A DNA stretch of 64,000 nucleotides. Origin: an uncultured Opitutia bacterium (GTDB taxonomy: Bacteria; Verrucomicrobiota; Verrucomicrobiia; Opitutales; Coraliomargaritaceae). Position numbers and translations under genes: made by a program. This document shows, piece by piece, positions 49,050 to 57,596 of this stretch; position 1 is the first letter of the stretch, and each line of letters opens with the position of its first letter. The stretch lies in the NCBI GenBank assembly GCA_937136395.1, contig CAKZOI010000070.1, positions 62,001-126,000 of the forward strand, given 5' to 3'. The notes under the pieces were generated by a model. It saw nothing but the letters and a program-made list of their open reading frames with translations. It did not search any database and was not told where the DNA came from.

Positions 49050-49104
49050 GTGGAGGGCTGTGCTCTGTCACAGCCGCACGTCCGATTAAACATCCTTTCC
49101 CTTT

Positions 49105-49134
49105 AAAGCGGCTCAGAAAAGAGCCGCTTTTTTT
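49105..49134 (+). terminator. Rho-independent terminator 2
   Basis: The second copy of the AAAGCGGCTC/GAGCCGCTTT stem with an AGAAAA loop and a longer T-run. The duplicate of the stem at 49021 within the tandem repeat. Confidence 0.92.
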
Positions 49135-49190
49135 GTGGAGGGCTGTGCTCTGACACAGCCGCACCTCCGATTGGTTGCTCTAGCGTATCA

Positions 49191-49353
49191 ACCTAGATTC
49201 AGAAGTCAGAATATTGAATTCAGGAGTCAGTCGTTTCTACTGAGGAACATACAAACATAGATAGCTACGCCAAATTGGCGAAGCGTATAATTCTGCAATC
49301 GGTTGATTGTGAATCCTCTATTCCGACTTCTGAATCCTGACTGCTTTTTTAGG
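49191..49353 (+). repeat. Intergenic inverted-repeat element, copy 3
   Basis: A full-length ~163-bp copy of the family at 11281, 19289 and 53987. It starts ACCTAGATTCAGAAGTCAG, has the central palindrome CGCCAAATTGGCG (around 49267-49283) and ends TTCTGAATCCTGACTGC plus TTTTTTAGG. It directly follows the tandem terminators and ends 12 bp before the stop of the nucleotidyltransferase gene on the other strand. Confidence 0.88.
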
Positions 49354-49364
49354 ATCAACCGCCA

Positions 49365-50267
49365 TTATAGCTCCTTGGGATATTCGCCGCTCGCGATCAG
49401 GGTCTGGATACTTTCCTGCACAAAGGGCTTATCATCTGGGTAAGTCACACCAAACCAGGAGCCACTGGTCTCGATTACCGCGCAATCGGTCTGCTCGCTC
49501 TTGATTAAATCGTCGATTACGGTGGGGATGTAGCACTCGGATTTCGCTTCGCTACCGTGAGCCTGGAGGAAGTCGATGAAGTGGGCTTCGAGTGTCGCAA
49601 ATAGGGCCGGGCTGAAACCCCAAAAGTTCATCGATACGATGTCATCTGCGTTTAGATTCACACGCTGGTTGGTTAAGTTACTGCCACGGATCACGCCGTC
49701 TTCGCCTTTTGCAATGACCGTGTGCTCTTCGACTCCCTGTAGCGAGCCGTCGTTCACGATGCAGAGGCCGCGATTCACACTGCCATGTTCGGAGAGAGTG
49801 TTTTCCAGGCGGTAACCGACCATGCAAGTGCGGAGCTCTGGCTCGTTGTTGCTGTTGCTAAAGTAGTCGGTCAACTGCTTGTAGGCCTCCTGCCCGTAAA
49901 AATCGTCTGCGTTGATCACCGCAAAGGGCGTATCGATATCATGGCGTGCGGCACGCACTGCGTGTGCCGTGCCCCAAGGCTTCTCGCGACCCTCTGGCAG
50001 AGAAAAGCCTTCGGGTAAATCGCTGAGCTCTTGGTAGGCATACGCCACGTCGATCCTGCCCTCGAATTTATTGCCGACCGCCTCTTTGAAGGCATCTGCG
50101 AAATCACGTCGGATCACAAATACTACTTTACCAAAACCAGCACGGATCGCGTCGTATACTGAGTAGTCGAGCACCGTTTCACCGCTTGGCCCCATCGGTT
50201 CCAATTGTTTGAGGCCGCCGTAGCGACTGCCCATGCCTGCTGCGAGAATAAGTAGAGTCGGTTGCAT
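49365..50267 (-). CDS. Sugar-phosphate nucleotidyltransferase family protein
   Basis: A 300-residue cytosolic NTP-transferase fold protein: nucleotide loop LLILAAGMGSRYGGLKQLEP, GETVLDYSVYDAIRAGFGKV, GTAHAVRAAR and the metal-binding Asp pair in FAVINADDFYG. The start MQPTLLILAAGMG at 50267 is preferred over an in-frame ATG 12 codons upstream. It probably makes an NDP-sugar for surface glycans, in keeping with the sugar transferase gene next to it, but the sugar is not known. Confidence 0.85.
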   Translation of the reverse strand: MQPTLLILAAGMGSRYGGLKQLEPMGPSGETVLDYSVYDAIRAGFGKVVFVIRRDFADAFKEAVGNKFEGRIDVAYAYQELSDLPEGFSLPEGREKPWGTAHAVRAARHDIDTPFAVINADDFYGQEAYKQLTDYFSNSNNEPELRTCMVGYRLENTLSEHGSVNRGLCIVNDGSLQGVEEHTVIAKGEDGVIRGSNLTNQRVNLNADDIVSMNFWGFSPALFATLEAHFIDFLQAHGSEAKSECYIPTVIDDLIKSEQTDCAVIETSGSWFGVTYPDDKPFVQESIQTLIASGEYPKEL

Positions 50268-50411
50268 GTTTGAGGTGTTTAAGTCGCAGAATAAAAAGCG
50301 CAAACGAGTTTTGTGGCTAATTTCTAGCGCTTCATCGTGCCTATTTTTGATTAAGGACTGAAGGCGAGAAAGAGCGGGGTAAACTTAGGGAATTTCATAG
50401 TGCTTGTTTGG

Positions 50412-51014
50412 TCAATGGTTGTGGTTATCAGGTTCCGTAGGATTATCCGTGCCCATAAATTCGCCACGAGTGACATGCCCCTCTGCAGAGATGTTTTCGC
50501 GGCGCACTACAGTCCAGGCGGTGAGCCAAAGGATTTTTAGGTCAAGTAGCAGAGACTGATTGTCGACATACCATTGATCGAGCTCAAATTGCTTTTCCCA
50601 GGTTAAGCCATTGCGACCGTTCACTTGTGCCCACCCAGTGATACCAGGGCGCAAGTCATGGCGGCGCGCTTGTTCGGGGCTGTAGCGATCGAGGTAAATT
50701 GTCGGGAGCGGGCGAGGCCCGACGAGGCTCATGTCGCCGATGAGCACGTTCCACAATTCCGGTAATTCGTCGAGGCTGGTGGATCGTAAGAACTGGCCCC
50801 AAGAAGTCATGCGCTCTGCGTCGCTTCCTTCACCTGTGCGCATGGTGCGAAACTTAAGAATAGAGAAGGCCGCTCCTTCGCGACCCGCCCGCACTTGCCT
50901 GAAGAACAGCGGGCGTCCTAACTTAAGCATCTGCAAAACACACAGCACTAGCAAAGGCACGCAGAGCACGCTTAAGCCGATTAGGCTGAGTAAAATGTCA
51001 AAGGCGCGCTTCAT
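50412..51014 (-). CDS. Undecaprenyl-phosphate sugar phosphotransferase
   Basis: A 200-residue monotopic membrane enzyme of the bacterial sugar transferase (PglC/WcaJ catalytic domain) family that starts lipid-linked glycan synthesis. An N-terminal membrane helix (ILLSLIGLSVLCVPLLVL), FRQVRAGREGAAFSILKFRT with its RTMR region, the catalytic-type LDELPELWNVLIGDMSLVGP motif and RPGITGWAQVNGRNGLTW are all visible. It is the short form, without the extra membrane domain of WcaJ. Confidence 0.93.
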   Translation of the reverse strand: MKRAFDILLSLIGLSVLCVPLLVLCVLQMLKLGRPLFFRQVRAGREGAAFSILKFRTMRTGEGSDAERMTSWGQFLRSTSLDELPELWNVLIGDMSLVGPRPLPTIYLDRYSPEQARRHDLRPGITGWAQVNGRNGLTWEKQFELDQWYVDNQSLLLDLKILWLTAWTVVRRENISAEGHVTRGEFMGTDNPTEPDNHNH

Positions 51015-51157
51015 ATGTAGTGAGTTTTCTGTAAGTTTGGGGAATAGTCTACGATCTCATTCACTCAAGCAAAGCAGTCAAACATAGCTTTGACAGGATT
51101 ACACGAATATATAGTCTATAGATACTCGAAAATTAGAACTCAGAACGCCAACGAAAC

Positions 51158-52330
51158 ATGATACTCGACGCTAACGAACGCAGCTTTCCTCCATTTAGTT
51201 TAACTCGCTTACTGACCACATGCTTTGGTCATGGTAATGGTGAAAAAGTCTGTATTTTAATTGATCTGCCGAATCCAGCAGACATCGAAGACTTTAAATT
51301 TTTGGAAGACGAGACGCTGTCGATTCAAAACTATGGGCATGAGACGTTTTATAAAGGCTTCAAAGACGGTGGTCTCGAGGCCATGAATTGGACCGGCGGT
51401 GAGATTTTTGCCTACAAGGAAACGGGCGGCAGTAATCTCGATATGGAGGATGAATGCTACGATCCGGATGGAAATTTGCTCAGTTTGGATAAAGATATCT
51501 ATACGAACTACGACATCATCCTGACGGTATCGACCTTCTCCGCAACTGCGCCGCTCACAGCGAAGTGTAAGGAGTTTGGTTTTCGCGGGGCGACGCTTCA
51601 TGGTCTCAACCAAATCATATTGGCAACTGGACTGTCGGTTGATTATGAGCTGGTGAGTGAAGAGGCCGAAAAGTTACGCCTTGGTTTGACGCATGCGGAT
51701 CGTTTCGAGATTGATTTCGAAGTGGAGAGCAAAGTCTATACATTGAAGTTGCACACGAATGGGCAAGCCGCGCAAAAGAGTCATGGCCTGTGCCCCCCAG
51801 GGAAGCCTGATGTGGCCAACCTTCCAGCTGGCGAAGTCTATTTCGTGCCTGAAAGTGCAGAGGGTGTGTTCCCTTTCAAATACGATGAAAGCACAATCGG
51901 TCTATTGCATGTCGAGGACGGTAAGATTGTGAAATCTCAATTTGTTTATGGCGACTACGCAGAGATCGAAGATCACAACCGCCGGCTTCAAGAAGACCCG
52001 ATGATTGGTGCACTGGGAGAGCTTGGTTTTGGCACGCAGGTGCTGCCGTTTTCAGGCCGTGATATTCAAGACGAGAAAATCCTCGGCACCATCCACGTGG
52101 CGACAGGTCGTGACGATCACTTGGGAGGCAGCATCACTCCGGATCTCTTTAAGACGCATGAAAATGCATCACACGACGACGTGCTCTATGCGCCGCATAA
52201 GACCCCTGAGATTCGCTTGCAACAGGCACGCATGGTCAAAGGCGGTGAGACCACGGTATTGATCGAGCATTATAAGCCCGCAAAATTTATGGTCGACCTA
52301 CTCGAAGCGCCCTTGCCGGTAGAGGTGTAG
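51158..52330 (+). CDS. M29 aminopeptidase-like protein
   Basis: A 390-residue soluble protein resembling thermophilic-type (M29) aminopeptidases. The middle has VANLPAGEVYFVPESAEG (compare NLPAGEV of M29), then IGALGELGFGTQVLP and DEKILGTIHVATGRDDHLGG, the strand with metal-binding residues in the family. The final region has the acidic/His-rich THENASHDDVLYAPH. The N-terminal ~170 residues are less typical. Identification is at superfamily level, and the metal ligands were not all matched, so activity is uncertain. It stands alone between the sugar genes and the methyltransferase. Confidence 0.55.
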   Translation: MILDANERSFPPFSLTRLLTTCFGHGNGEKVCILIDLPNPADIEDFKFLEDETLSIQNYGHETFYKGFKDGGLEAMNWTGGEIFAYKETGGSNLDMEDECYDPDGNLLSLDKDIYTNYDIILTVSTFSATAPLTAKCKEFGFRGATLHGLNQIILATGLSVDYELVSEEAEKLRLGLTHADRFEIDFEVESKVYTLKLHTNGQAAQKSHGLCPPGKPDVANLPAGEVYFVPESAEGVFPFKYDESTIGLLHVEDGKIVKSQFVYGDYAEIEDHNRRLQEDPMIGALGELGFGTQVLPFSGRDIQDEKILGTIHVATGRDDHLGGSITPDLFKTHENASHDDVLYAPHKTPEIRLQQARMVKGGETTVLIEHYKPAKFMVDLLEAPLPVEV

Positions 52331-52417
52331 AGGTAGCGGCGGTCGTCCCTGACCGGCACACGTTACCGAGTGTTATTTGCCTCAGATGATGGCGTGCAGG
52401 GACGCGCGCCGCGACCT
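52331..52417. repeat. Nested-palindrome intergenic element
   Basis: Arms at 52331-52351 and 52397-52417 pair in blocks: AGGT/ACCT, CGGCG/CGCCG and CGTCCCTG/CAGGGACG. It starts at the stop codon of the preceding gene and ends 7 bp before the methyltransferase start codon, so it lies in that gene's leader and could affect its translation. The arm sequence is related to the hairpins at 11220 and 19151. Confidence 0.65.
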
Positions 52418-52424
52418 TTTCGAT

Positions 52425-53171
52425 ATGCCGATTAATCCATACGAATCCGACGAGCTCTTGCAGCAGTATTTAGTTTTCCACTACGCCAGCGCGGAAGAGC
52501 AATTTCCGTATCCATTTGGTGGTGCAGATGCAGTCGATTTCCCAAAGCGCTGCGCTGTAGAGGGGCCTGATTTATCGAAAGTTAAACTGGGTGCGCGAGC
52601 GCTCGATTTAGGCTGTTCGGTCGGACGCTCAAGTTTTGAATTGGCACGTTACTGCGAAGAAGTGGTTGGAATTGATTACTCGGATGCGTTTGTGAATGCT
52701 GCGAAGCGCTTGCAAGAATGTGGCGTGCATCCGGCGACTCGACTCGATGAGGGGTCTGCGAGCACGGAACTGGAGGTCTGTGTGGATTCAGCGATTGATC
52801 GAAGTCGTGTTTCGTTTGAGCAGGGCGATGCGCAAAATATACGCGGAGATATCGGCCAGTTCGATGTGGTGATTGCCTGTAATTTAATTTGCCGAGTGCC
52901 TGAGCCGATGAAGGTATTGAATCGTTTAGTCGAACTCGTGAAGCCAGGTGGCCAGTTGTTTATCACGACCCCGTTTACCTGGCTGGAGGAATATACACCT
53001 TCGTCAAATTGGTTGGGCGACGGCGCTCAAGATTCGTTTGCAGGTTTACGTCGTGCATTGGAGCCGAGCTTTGAGTTGGCGAAACGCTGGGATATGCAGT
53101 TCTTGATTCGTGAGCATGCGCGAAAATTTCAATACAGTGTGGCGCAAGCGAGTCGTTGGACGCGAATTTAA
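52425..53171 (+). CDS. 4-mercaptohistidine N1-methyltransferase-like (OvoA C-terminal type)
   Basis: A 248-residue SAM-dependent methyltransferase closely resembling the C-terminal methyltransferase domain of OvoA, which makes ovothiol A from 4-mercaptohistidine. Family hallmarks: NPYESDELLQQYLVFHYA at the start, the SAM motif ALDLGCSVGRSSFELARY, VVGIDYSDAFVNAAKRL, FEQGDAQNIRGDIGQFDVVI, FITTPFTWLEEYTPSSNWLG and FLIREHARKFQYSVAQAS at the end. The sulfoxide synthase part of OvoA is absent, so it is a stand-alone protein and needs a partner elsewhere. MPINPYES at 52425 is the start; upstream in-frame codons lie in a repeat. Confidence 0.88.
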   Translation: MPINPYESDELLQQYLVFHYASAEEQFPYPFGGADAVDFPKRCAVEGPDLSKVKLGARALDLGCSVGRSSFELARYCEEVVGIDYSDAFVNAAKRLQECGVHPATRLDEGSASTELEVCVDSAIDRSRVSFEQGDAQNIRGDIGQFDVVIACNLICRVPEPMKVLNRLVELVKPGGQLFITTPFTWLEEYTPSSNWLGDGAQDSFAGLRRALEPSFELAKRWDMQFLIREHARKFQYSVAQASRWTRI

Positions 53172-53199
53172 CTTATAGCGCCCAAAGCCTTTCGAGGGT

Positions 53200-53868
53200 T
53201 TACTCGCTACTAGCCTCTGTGGGATTGTCGATTTGTATGCTCTTGCCTGTCTCAGGATCGGGCACCACGGCGCCGCCAGAGATAATCACTTTCATGCCAT
53301 CAGCGATGCTCATCTTGAGTTTGGTGACATCGCTCTCTGGCAGCATGAGCAAGAATCCACTGGTTGGATTTGGGGTGGTTGGAATGAAAATATTGAGTAT
53401 GTTCTCTTTGATGGCTTGCTGGGTCTCCCCTTTGGCGTCGCCTGTTAAGAATCCGAGGACATAGCAACGTGGGCGCGGATATTCGATGAGCACAACTTCT
53501 TGGAAGACCGCTTTCTTTTGCTGGCTAAAGGTATCGACGATCTGTTTGACCGTGCGGTAGATCGTGTTGATCAGCGGCACACGATCGAGTAGTTGTTCGA
53601 GGCTACTAAGTATCATACGGCCTAAGAAAAACTTGGAGAAAAAACCAAGTAGTGTGATCAGCATGAAGACGACCACGATGGAGATCAGCTTGAGTAATAA
53701 TTCCACGGCAGGTAGATCGCGCCAGTCTGGGTCGAGATACCAGAAAAAGAAATTGCTCGCGGGCGTGCCGAGTTTTTCGAGCAGGAAGCTGATCACAATC
53801 ATCGTCACTCCGAGCGGGAGGATGACAAGAACGCCTGTTATAAATGCATTACGAAGTGAGCGAAACAT
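53200..53868 (-). CDS. DUF502 family membrane protein
   Basis: A 222-residue protein with two membrane spans (FITGVLVILPLGVTMIVISF; LLKLISIVVVFMLITLLGFF) and the DUF502 core LEQLLDRVPLINTIYRTVKQ, followed by VLIEYPRPRCYVLGFLTG and PNPTSGFLLMLPESDVTKL. Function unknown; the family may act in membrane trafficking. Convergent with the methyltransferase gene. Confidence 0.9.
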   Translation of the reverse strand: MFRSLRNAFITGVLVILPLGVTMIVISFLLEKLGTPASNFFFWYLDPDWRDLPAVELLLKLISIVVVFMLITLLGFFSKFFLGRMILSSLEQLLDRVPLINTIYRTVKQIVDTFSQQKKAVFQEVVLIEYPRPRCYVLGFLTGDAKGETQQAIKENILNIFIPTTPNPTSGFLLMLPESDVTKLKMSIADGMKVIISGGAVVPDPETGKSIQIDNPTEASSE

Positions 53869-53986
53869 GGTTTGGATTTTTCATGGAGTGCAACGCCTTG
53901 TGTATCTTATGGCGAGCCGGAAAGCGAGCAGGGGCGGAGGATTTTCGCTGTCGTATTCGATCTTGTTTTACATGTTAAATGTATAA

Positions 53987-54149
53987 ACCTAGATACAGCA
54001 GTCAGAATACTGAAGTCAGGAGTCAGTAGTTTATACTGAGAAACTTACAAACACAGAGAGCTTCGCCAAATGGGCGAAGCGTATAATTCTGCAATCGGTT
54101 GATTGTGAATCCTGTATTCCGACTTCTGAATCCTAACTGCTTTTTTTAG
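53987..54149 (+). repeat. Intergenic inverted-repeat element, copy 4
   Basis: A full-length copy, nearly the same as copy 3. The centre reads CTTCGCCAAATGGGCGAAG (54061-54079), so the palindrome has one changed pair. Inverted end boxes surround CAGTCAGAATACTGAAGTC and its partner. The T-run end lies 51 bp before the vWA gene. Open frames seen here come from the repeat itself. Confidence 0.88.
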
Positions 54150-54199
54150 TATAAATCGGGTTTTGCCTTTGGGCGTATTGCAGGCAAGTGTTTCGCAGA

Positions 54200-55204
54200 A
54201 TGTCAGAAGTTCCTCAGAGCTCATCAAAGCCGCTACGTCGATCCAAGGTTGGACCGTTGGCCTTGGCCTTGTTGATTCAAGCGGCGATTCTCTTTCTTGC
54301 GGTATTTGTCGTGGTGCTTGTGCCTAGTTTTGATGAAGACCCAGAGTTCGTGGCTCGCAAGAAGATCTATCTACCGCAAAAGGAGCTCGAGCATAAGGTG
54401 GCACTTGCAGAATTTCAGAATGCCGCGAGTTCGCCGATGCAGATGGAGCGTATCAGCACATCGGCTTTGTTGCCCGATTCGATGCCCTCGTTGCCGGACA
54501 TGCCAAAGAGTGAATTTAATCCTATTGAGCGTAGTCCTGCTGCTTTGCAGTCGGATACCTTGCTCGGGCAGTCTGGAGTTTTAGGCGCTTTGCAGGGCTT
54601 GAAGACCGAGTCGTCGTCGGCGTCTTTATTTGGTGTCGAGGATAGTGGGCAGCGTATTTTGATTCTTTTTGATAACAGCTCCACGGTATGGAATAAGGCG
54701 AGCTCTGCTGGCGTTTCCACGGATGCTTTTGTGCGGGAGTTAGCGATGCTGATTGATGGGCTCAATGCCAATACACTCTTCGGGCTGGTTCCTTTCGCCC
54801 AGCAAGTCGGCACCTTCCGTGACTATATGATCGCGGCAGGCGCGCGCAATAAGCAGGCGGCGAAACAGTGGGTGATGGAGAACGTGCGCTCATCGCGAAA
54901 GTCAACACAGCTCCCTTTTGAGGTGAATGGGGTTCAAGGAGCACTCGCCGTTGCGTTTCAAATGGAGCCCGAAGTGATCTTTATCATTTCGGATGGTGAT
55001 TTTCAGCGCACGAAAACCGAAAAGGTTCGTGGCGGCGATGTGCCTTGGGATGATGTGGCGAAGACCCTGCGTGATTTGGTTCGTGAGTATGGTATTCAGC
55101 CACGGATTCATTTTATCGGCTTTAAAGTCGAAGCCGAAGCCGCTGATGAAATCGAGAAAATTACACGTCGCTATAAAGGCAAGTTCAGTGACTTCACTCG
55201 GTGA
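54200..55204 (+). CDS. Membrane-anchored vWA-like protein
   Basis: A 334-residue protein with a basic N-terminus, one membrane helix (LALALLIQAAILFLAVFVVVL, residues ~20-41), a low-complexity linker with PMQMERISTSALLPD and a C-terminal von Willebrand factor A-like domain: ILILFDNSSTVWNKASS replaces the usual DxSxS MIDAS loop as DNSST, and PEVIFIISDGDF fits the later strand. It probably binds a partner protein outside the cytosol. GTG 54188 is an alternative start. No close family was recognised. Confidence 0.65.
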   Translation: MSEVPQSSSKPLRRSKVGPLALALLIQAAILFLAVFVVVLVPSFDEDPEFVARKKIYLPQKELEHKVALAEFQNAASSPMQMERISTSALLPDSMPSLPDMPKSEFNPIERSPAALQSDTLLGQSGVLGALQGLKTESSSASLFGVEDSGQRILILFDNSSTVWNKASSAGVSTDAFVRELAMLIDGLNANTLFGLVPFAQQVGTFRDYMIAAGARNKQAAKQWVMENVRSSRKSTQLPFEVNGVQGALAVAFQMEPEVIFIISDGDFQRTKTEKVRGGDVPWDDVAKTLRDLVREYGIQPRIHFIGFKVEAEAADEIEKITRRYKGKFSDFTR

Positions 55205-55214
55205 TGATTTCTTT

Positions 55215-55307
55215 TGTGGCGTCTGAGCTTGCTCAGGCCTGCGTCAGCAACGGTTGCGGGTTGGTGGCACGGATGCTCTGGGGGCGCGAGCAAGCTCGCA
55301 CGCCACA
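55215..55307. repeat. Nested-palindrome intergenic element
   Basis: Outer perfect 8-bp inverted repeats TGTGGCGT (55215-55222) and ACGCCACA (55300-55307) flank two inner palindromes: TGAGCTTGCTCA on the left and GCGAGCAAGCTCGC on the right. This is the same architecture as 39595-39712 with different sequence. It sits between two convergent genes and starts 11 bp after the vWA stop. Confidence 0.75.
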
Positions 55308-55311
55308 TTTG

Positions 55312-56439
55312 TTATTCTGCAATCGCTTCTTCTAGGTCTTTAACGAAACCGGCAACGATGCCTTCCCAGCTGAGGGTTTCGGCTGTTTGCCGGGCGGCTT
55401 TTCGGATGCTGGGCCATTGTTTATGATGAGTGAGCGCTTCGTCTAGCGATTGCATAAATGCAGCATTGTCGTTGTAGCTTGCTAGGTAGCCGCTGGTGCC
55501 GTGCTCGATGTAGCGACCAGGGGCGGCGTAGTCGTAAGCGAGTGTGACGAGACCCGATGCCATGGCTTCGGTCACGACATTGCCAAAGGTTTCGGTGGCG
55601 CTGGGAAATACAAAGAGATCGGCGGAGGCATAGTGCCGTGCGAGATCGTCGCCTGTCTGCATGCCGGCGAATATGTAGTCGGGGTGAGCTTTTTCGAGCT
55701 TGGCGCGCTCCGGGCCATCACCGACGAAAACACAGGCAGCATCGGGGTGCTTTTGTTTGATCTGCCCGAATGCTTTGGCGGCGAGTGGTATGTTCTTCTC
55801 GGCAGCAAGGCGGCTGACGAATAGGGCCACGATACTATTGTCGTCAGTTATGCCCCAGCGCTGGCGCAGTTGGAGGTCGCGTTTCACTGGGTTGAAGCAC
55901 TCGGTGTCGACGCCTCGGCCGAGAAGGCGTGTGCCTTTGATGTTCATTGCTTCTATTTTGGTGATGACGTCTTTCGACGGTGCAAAGGTGCGTCGTGTTC
56001 GATTGTGGGTTTTACGTAGGAAGCCTTTCACCATCTTTTCTAGAATGGGTAGGTTATAGTGCCTCATATATTCGTGAAAATTGGTATGGAAGCCAGATAC
56101 GATGGGGATGTTTAAATCTTCGGCAGCGCGGATGGCGGATTGGCCGAGTGGGCCTTCAGTGCCTGCGTAGATAATGTCGGGCGTATCGTAGGACCAAAGT
56201 TTTTTGAGCTTTCGGCGACAGGGTAGCCCAAAGCGTAAGCCGTCGTAGCCAGGGAGAGGCAGGCCGTTGACGATCGTTTCATCCGCATAGATGGCGTTTG
56301 GTGCTTCGGAGCTTTGGCGTGGACGCACGATACACACGCGGTGTCCCTGCTTGCCGAGTTCGCTGCTGATGCGATGGAGTGTCATGGCAACTCCATTGAC
56401 TTCTGGTGGATAGGTTTCGGTGACGATGCAGAGTTTCAT
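55312..56439 (-). CDS. Glycosyltransferase family 4 (GT-B)
   Basis: A 375-residue retaining glycosyltransferase: N-terminal MKLCIVTETYPPEVNGVAMT and LGKQGHRVCIVRPRQ, the C-terminal Rossmann domain with VALFVSRLAAEKNIPLAAKA, FVGDGPERAKLEKAHPDYIF and the donor-binding ADLFVFPSATETFGNVVTEA. It resembles the GtfA/MgtA group (DUF1972-free) that acts on lipid or nucleotide-sugar acceptors. The true start is MKLCIV at 56439. An in-frame upstream ATG at 56550 would overlap the divergent miaA region. Confidence 0.9.
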   Translation of the reverse strand: MKLCIVTETYPPEVNGVAMTLHRISSELGKQGHRVCIVRPRQSSEAPNAIYADETIVNGLPLPGYDGLRFGLPCRRKLKKLWSYDTPDIIYAGTEGPLGQSAIRAAEDLNIPIVSGFHTNFHEYMRHYNLPILEKMVKGFLRKTHNRTRRTFAPSKDVITKIEAMNIKGTRLLGRGVDTECFNPVKRDLQLRQRWGITDDNSIVALFVSRLAAEKNIPLAAKAFGQIKQKHPDAACVFVGDGPERAKLEKAHPDYIFAGMQTGDDLARHYASADLFVFPSATETFGNVVTEAMASGLVTLAYDYAAPGRYIEHGTSGYLASYNDNAAFMQSLDEALTHHKQWPSIRKAARQTAETLSWEGIVAGFVKDLEEAIAE

Positions 56440-56541
56440 AATAATTATGGGTGACAGGTTGTGGGATGCCTGCGCTACATGGTTGCCAAGTGTTCGGCAG
56501 AGCCTCTGGATAGACAAGTCGAGATCGTCTACGTCACACAA

Positions 56542-57426
56542 ATGGAACAAACATTACACATTATCACGGGGCCCACCGCTGTGGGCAAAACTGAGTTTGC
56601 ACTCAGTTACGCCGAGGAATATGGCGCGGAAATTGTCTCTTGCGACGCCTCGCTTATCTACCGTGGGATGGATATTGGCACGGCCAAGCCCTCGAGGGAA
56701 GAGATGGCACGTGTGCCGCATCATTTGATCGATGTGAATCCTGTCGATGAGCCCTACGACATTGTCGCTTATGTGCGTGATGCCCAGGCCGCAGTGGCAG
56801 ATATTTTTGCGCGAGGTCGATCCGTCGTGGTGACGGGTGGAAGTGGGTTTTATTTGAAGAGTTTTTTTGCGCCAGTAATCGACGTGGTCAAAGTCAGTGA
56901 TACGGTGCGTGCACAAGTGGCGGCCCTTCATGAATCGGAGGGCTTGCAGGGTTTACTTGCTGAACTGAGCCGTCGTAGTCCACATGGTTATGGGAATTTA
57001 GATATTAAAAATCCACGCCGCGTCTTGCGTGCGCTCGAACGGTGTATTGCGTCAGGCAAAGACTTGCCGAGCCTACAAGCTGATTTTGCTGCTCGCCCAG
57101 AGCCTTATGCTGATTTCACTAAGCACTATGTGTTGTTGGAGCGTGACAAGGAGAACTTGAAGCAGCGTATAGCGCGTCGAGCTGAACAGATGCTAGATCA
57201 GGGCTTGGTTGAGGAGGTGGAACAGTTGAGGGAGTGTGGAATCGAAGCCAACCCCAGTGCTGCTTCGGCGATCGGCTACCGGGAGACATTGTGCTTTTTA
57301 CGGGGCGAGCTTGCGCGCGAGGCGCTGTTGCCTGCCATCATTCAGAATACCAATCATCTCGTTAAAAAGCAGCGCACATGGTTTCGTTCCCAGATACGTA
57401 GACCCGATGATTTAGTGGCGTTTTAA
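56542..57426 (+). CDS. miaA: tRNA dimethylallyltransferase
   Basis: Adds an isopentenyl group to A37 of tRNAs reading UNN codons. The 294-residue enzyme has the P-loop IITGPTAVGKTEFALSYAEE, the tRNA/substrate region CDASLIYRGMDIGTAKPSRE (usually DSxQxY, here DASLIY), VPHHLIDVNPVDEPY and VTGGSGFYLKSFF. The later part IKNPRRVLRALERCIASGKD is typical. The start MEQTLHIITGPT at 56542 fits the family. Confidence 0.95.
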   Translation: MEQTLHIITGPTAVGKTEFALSYAEEYGAEIVSCDASLIYRGMDIGTAKPSREEMARVPHHLIDVNPVDEPYDIVAYVRDAQAAVADIFARGRSVVVTGGSGFYLKSFFAPVIDVVKVSDTVRAQVAALHESEGLQGLLAELSRRSPHGYGNLDIKNPRRVLRALERCIASGKDLPSLQADFAARPEPYADFTKHYVLLERDKENLKQRIARRAEQMLDQGLVEEVEQLRECGIEANPSAASAIGYRETLCFLRGELAREALLPAIIQNTNHLVKKQRTWFRSQIRRPDDLVAF

Positions 57427-57596
57427 TGCCCGAGACGTCCTATTTTAGCGATTTAAGGCGTTGCTTCATTGCATTCTAAGAAATTACTCGACTGAACTAG
57501 GCTCTGACCTTTCATTCTCACCCTGTTTGTCATCTAAAATCAATCTTTGATTAGAGATCGCTGAGCCGAAGAAAATTTATAAATTATACTCTTATT

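Larger units (their letters stand above)
49006..49172. repeat. Tandem duplication of a terminator-containing segment
   Basis: Two ~82-bp near-identical units (about 49006-49087 and 49090-49172) follow each other. Each has a C/T-rich lead, the AAAGCGGCTC terminator stem, GTGGAGGG and a GGCTGTG/CACAGCC hairpin and ends CCGATT. A few substitutions separate the copies. It looks like a local duplication of the transcription end of the DUF4126 gene. Confidence 0.85.

Noticed and set aside
51158-52330. Sulfoxide synthase half of OvoA upstream of the methyltransferase
   Set aside because: The protein lacks the DinB-like HX3HXE motif and FGE-sulfatase domain and instead resembles M29 aminopeptidases.
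54045-54227. Open reading frames inside the ~160-bp repeat that would encode a KKAVRIQKSEYRIHN peptide (also around 19322-19588)
   Set aside because: The same peptide appears only because both copies of the non-coding repeat are translated; there is no start context or family match.
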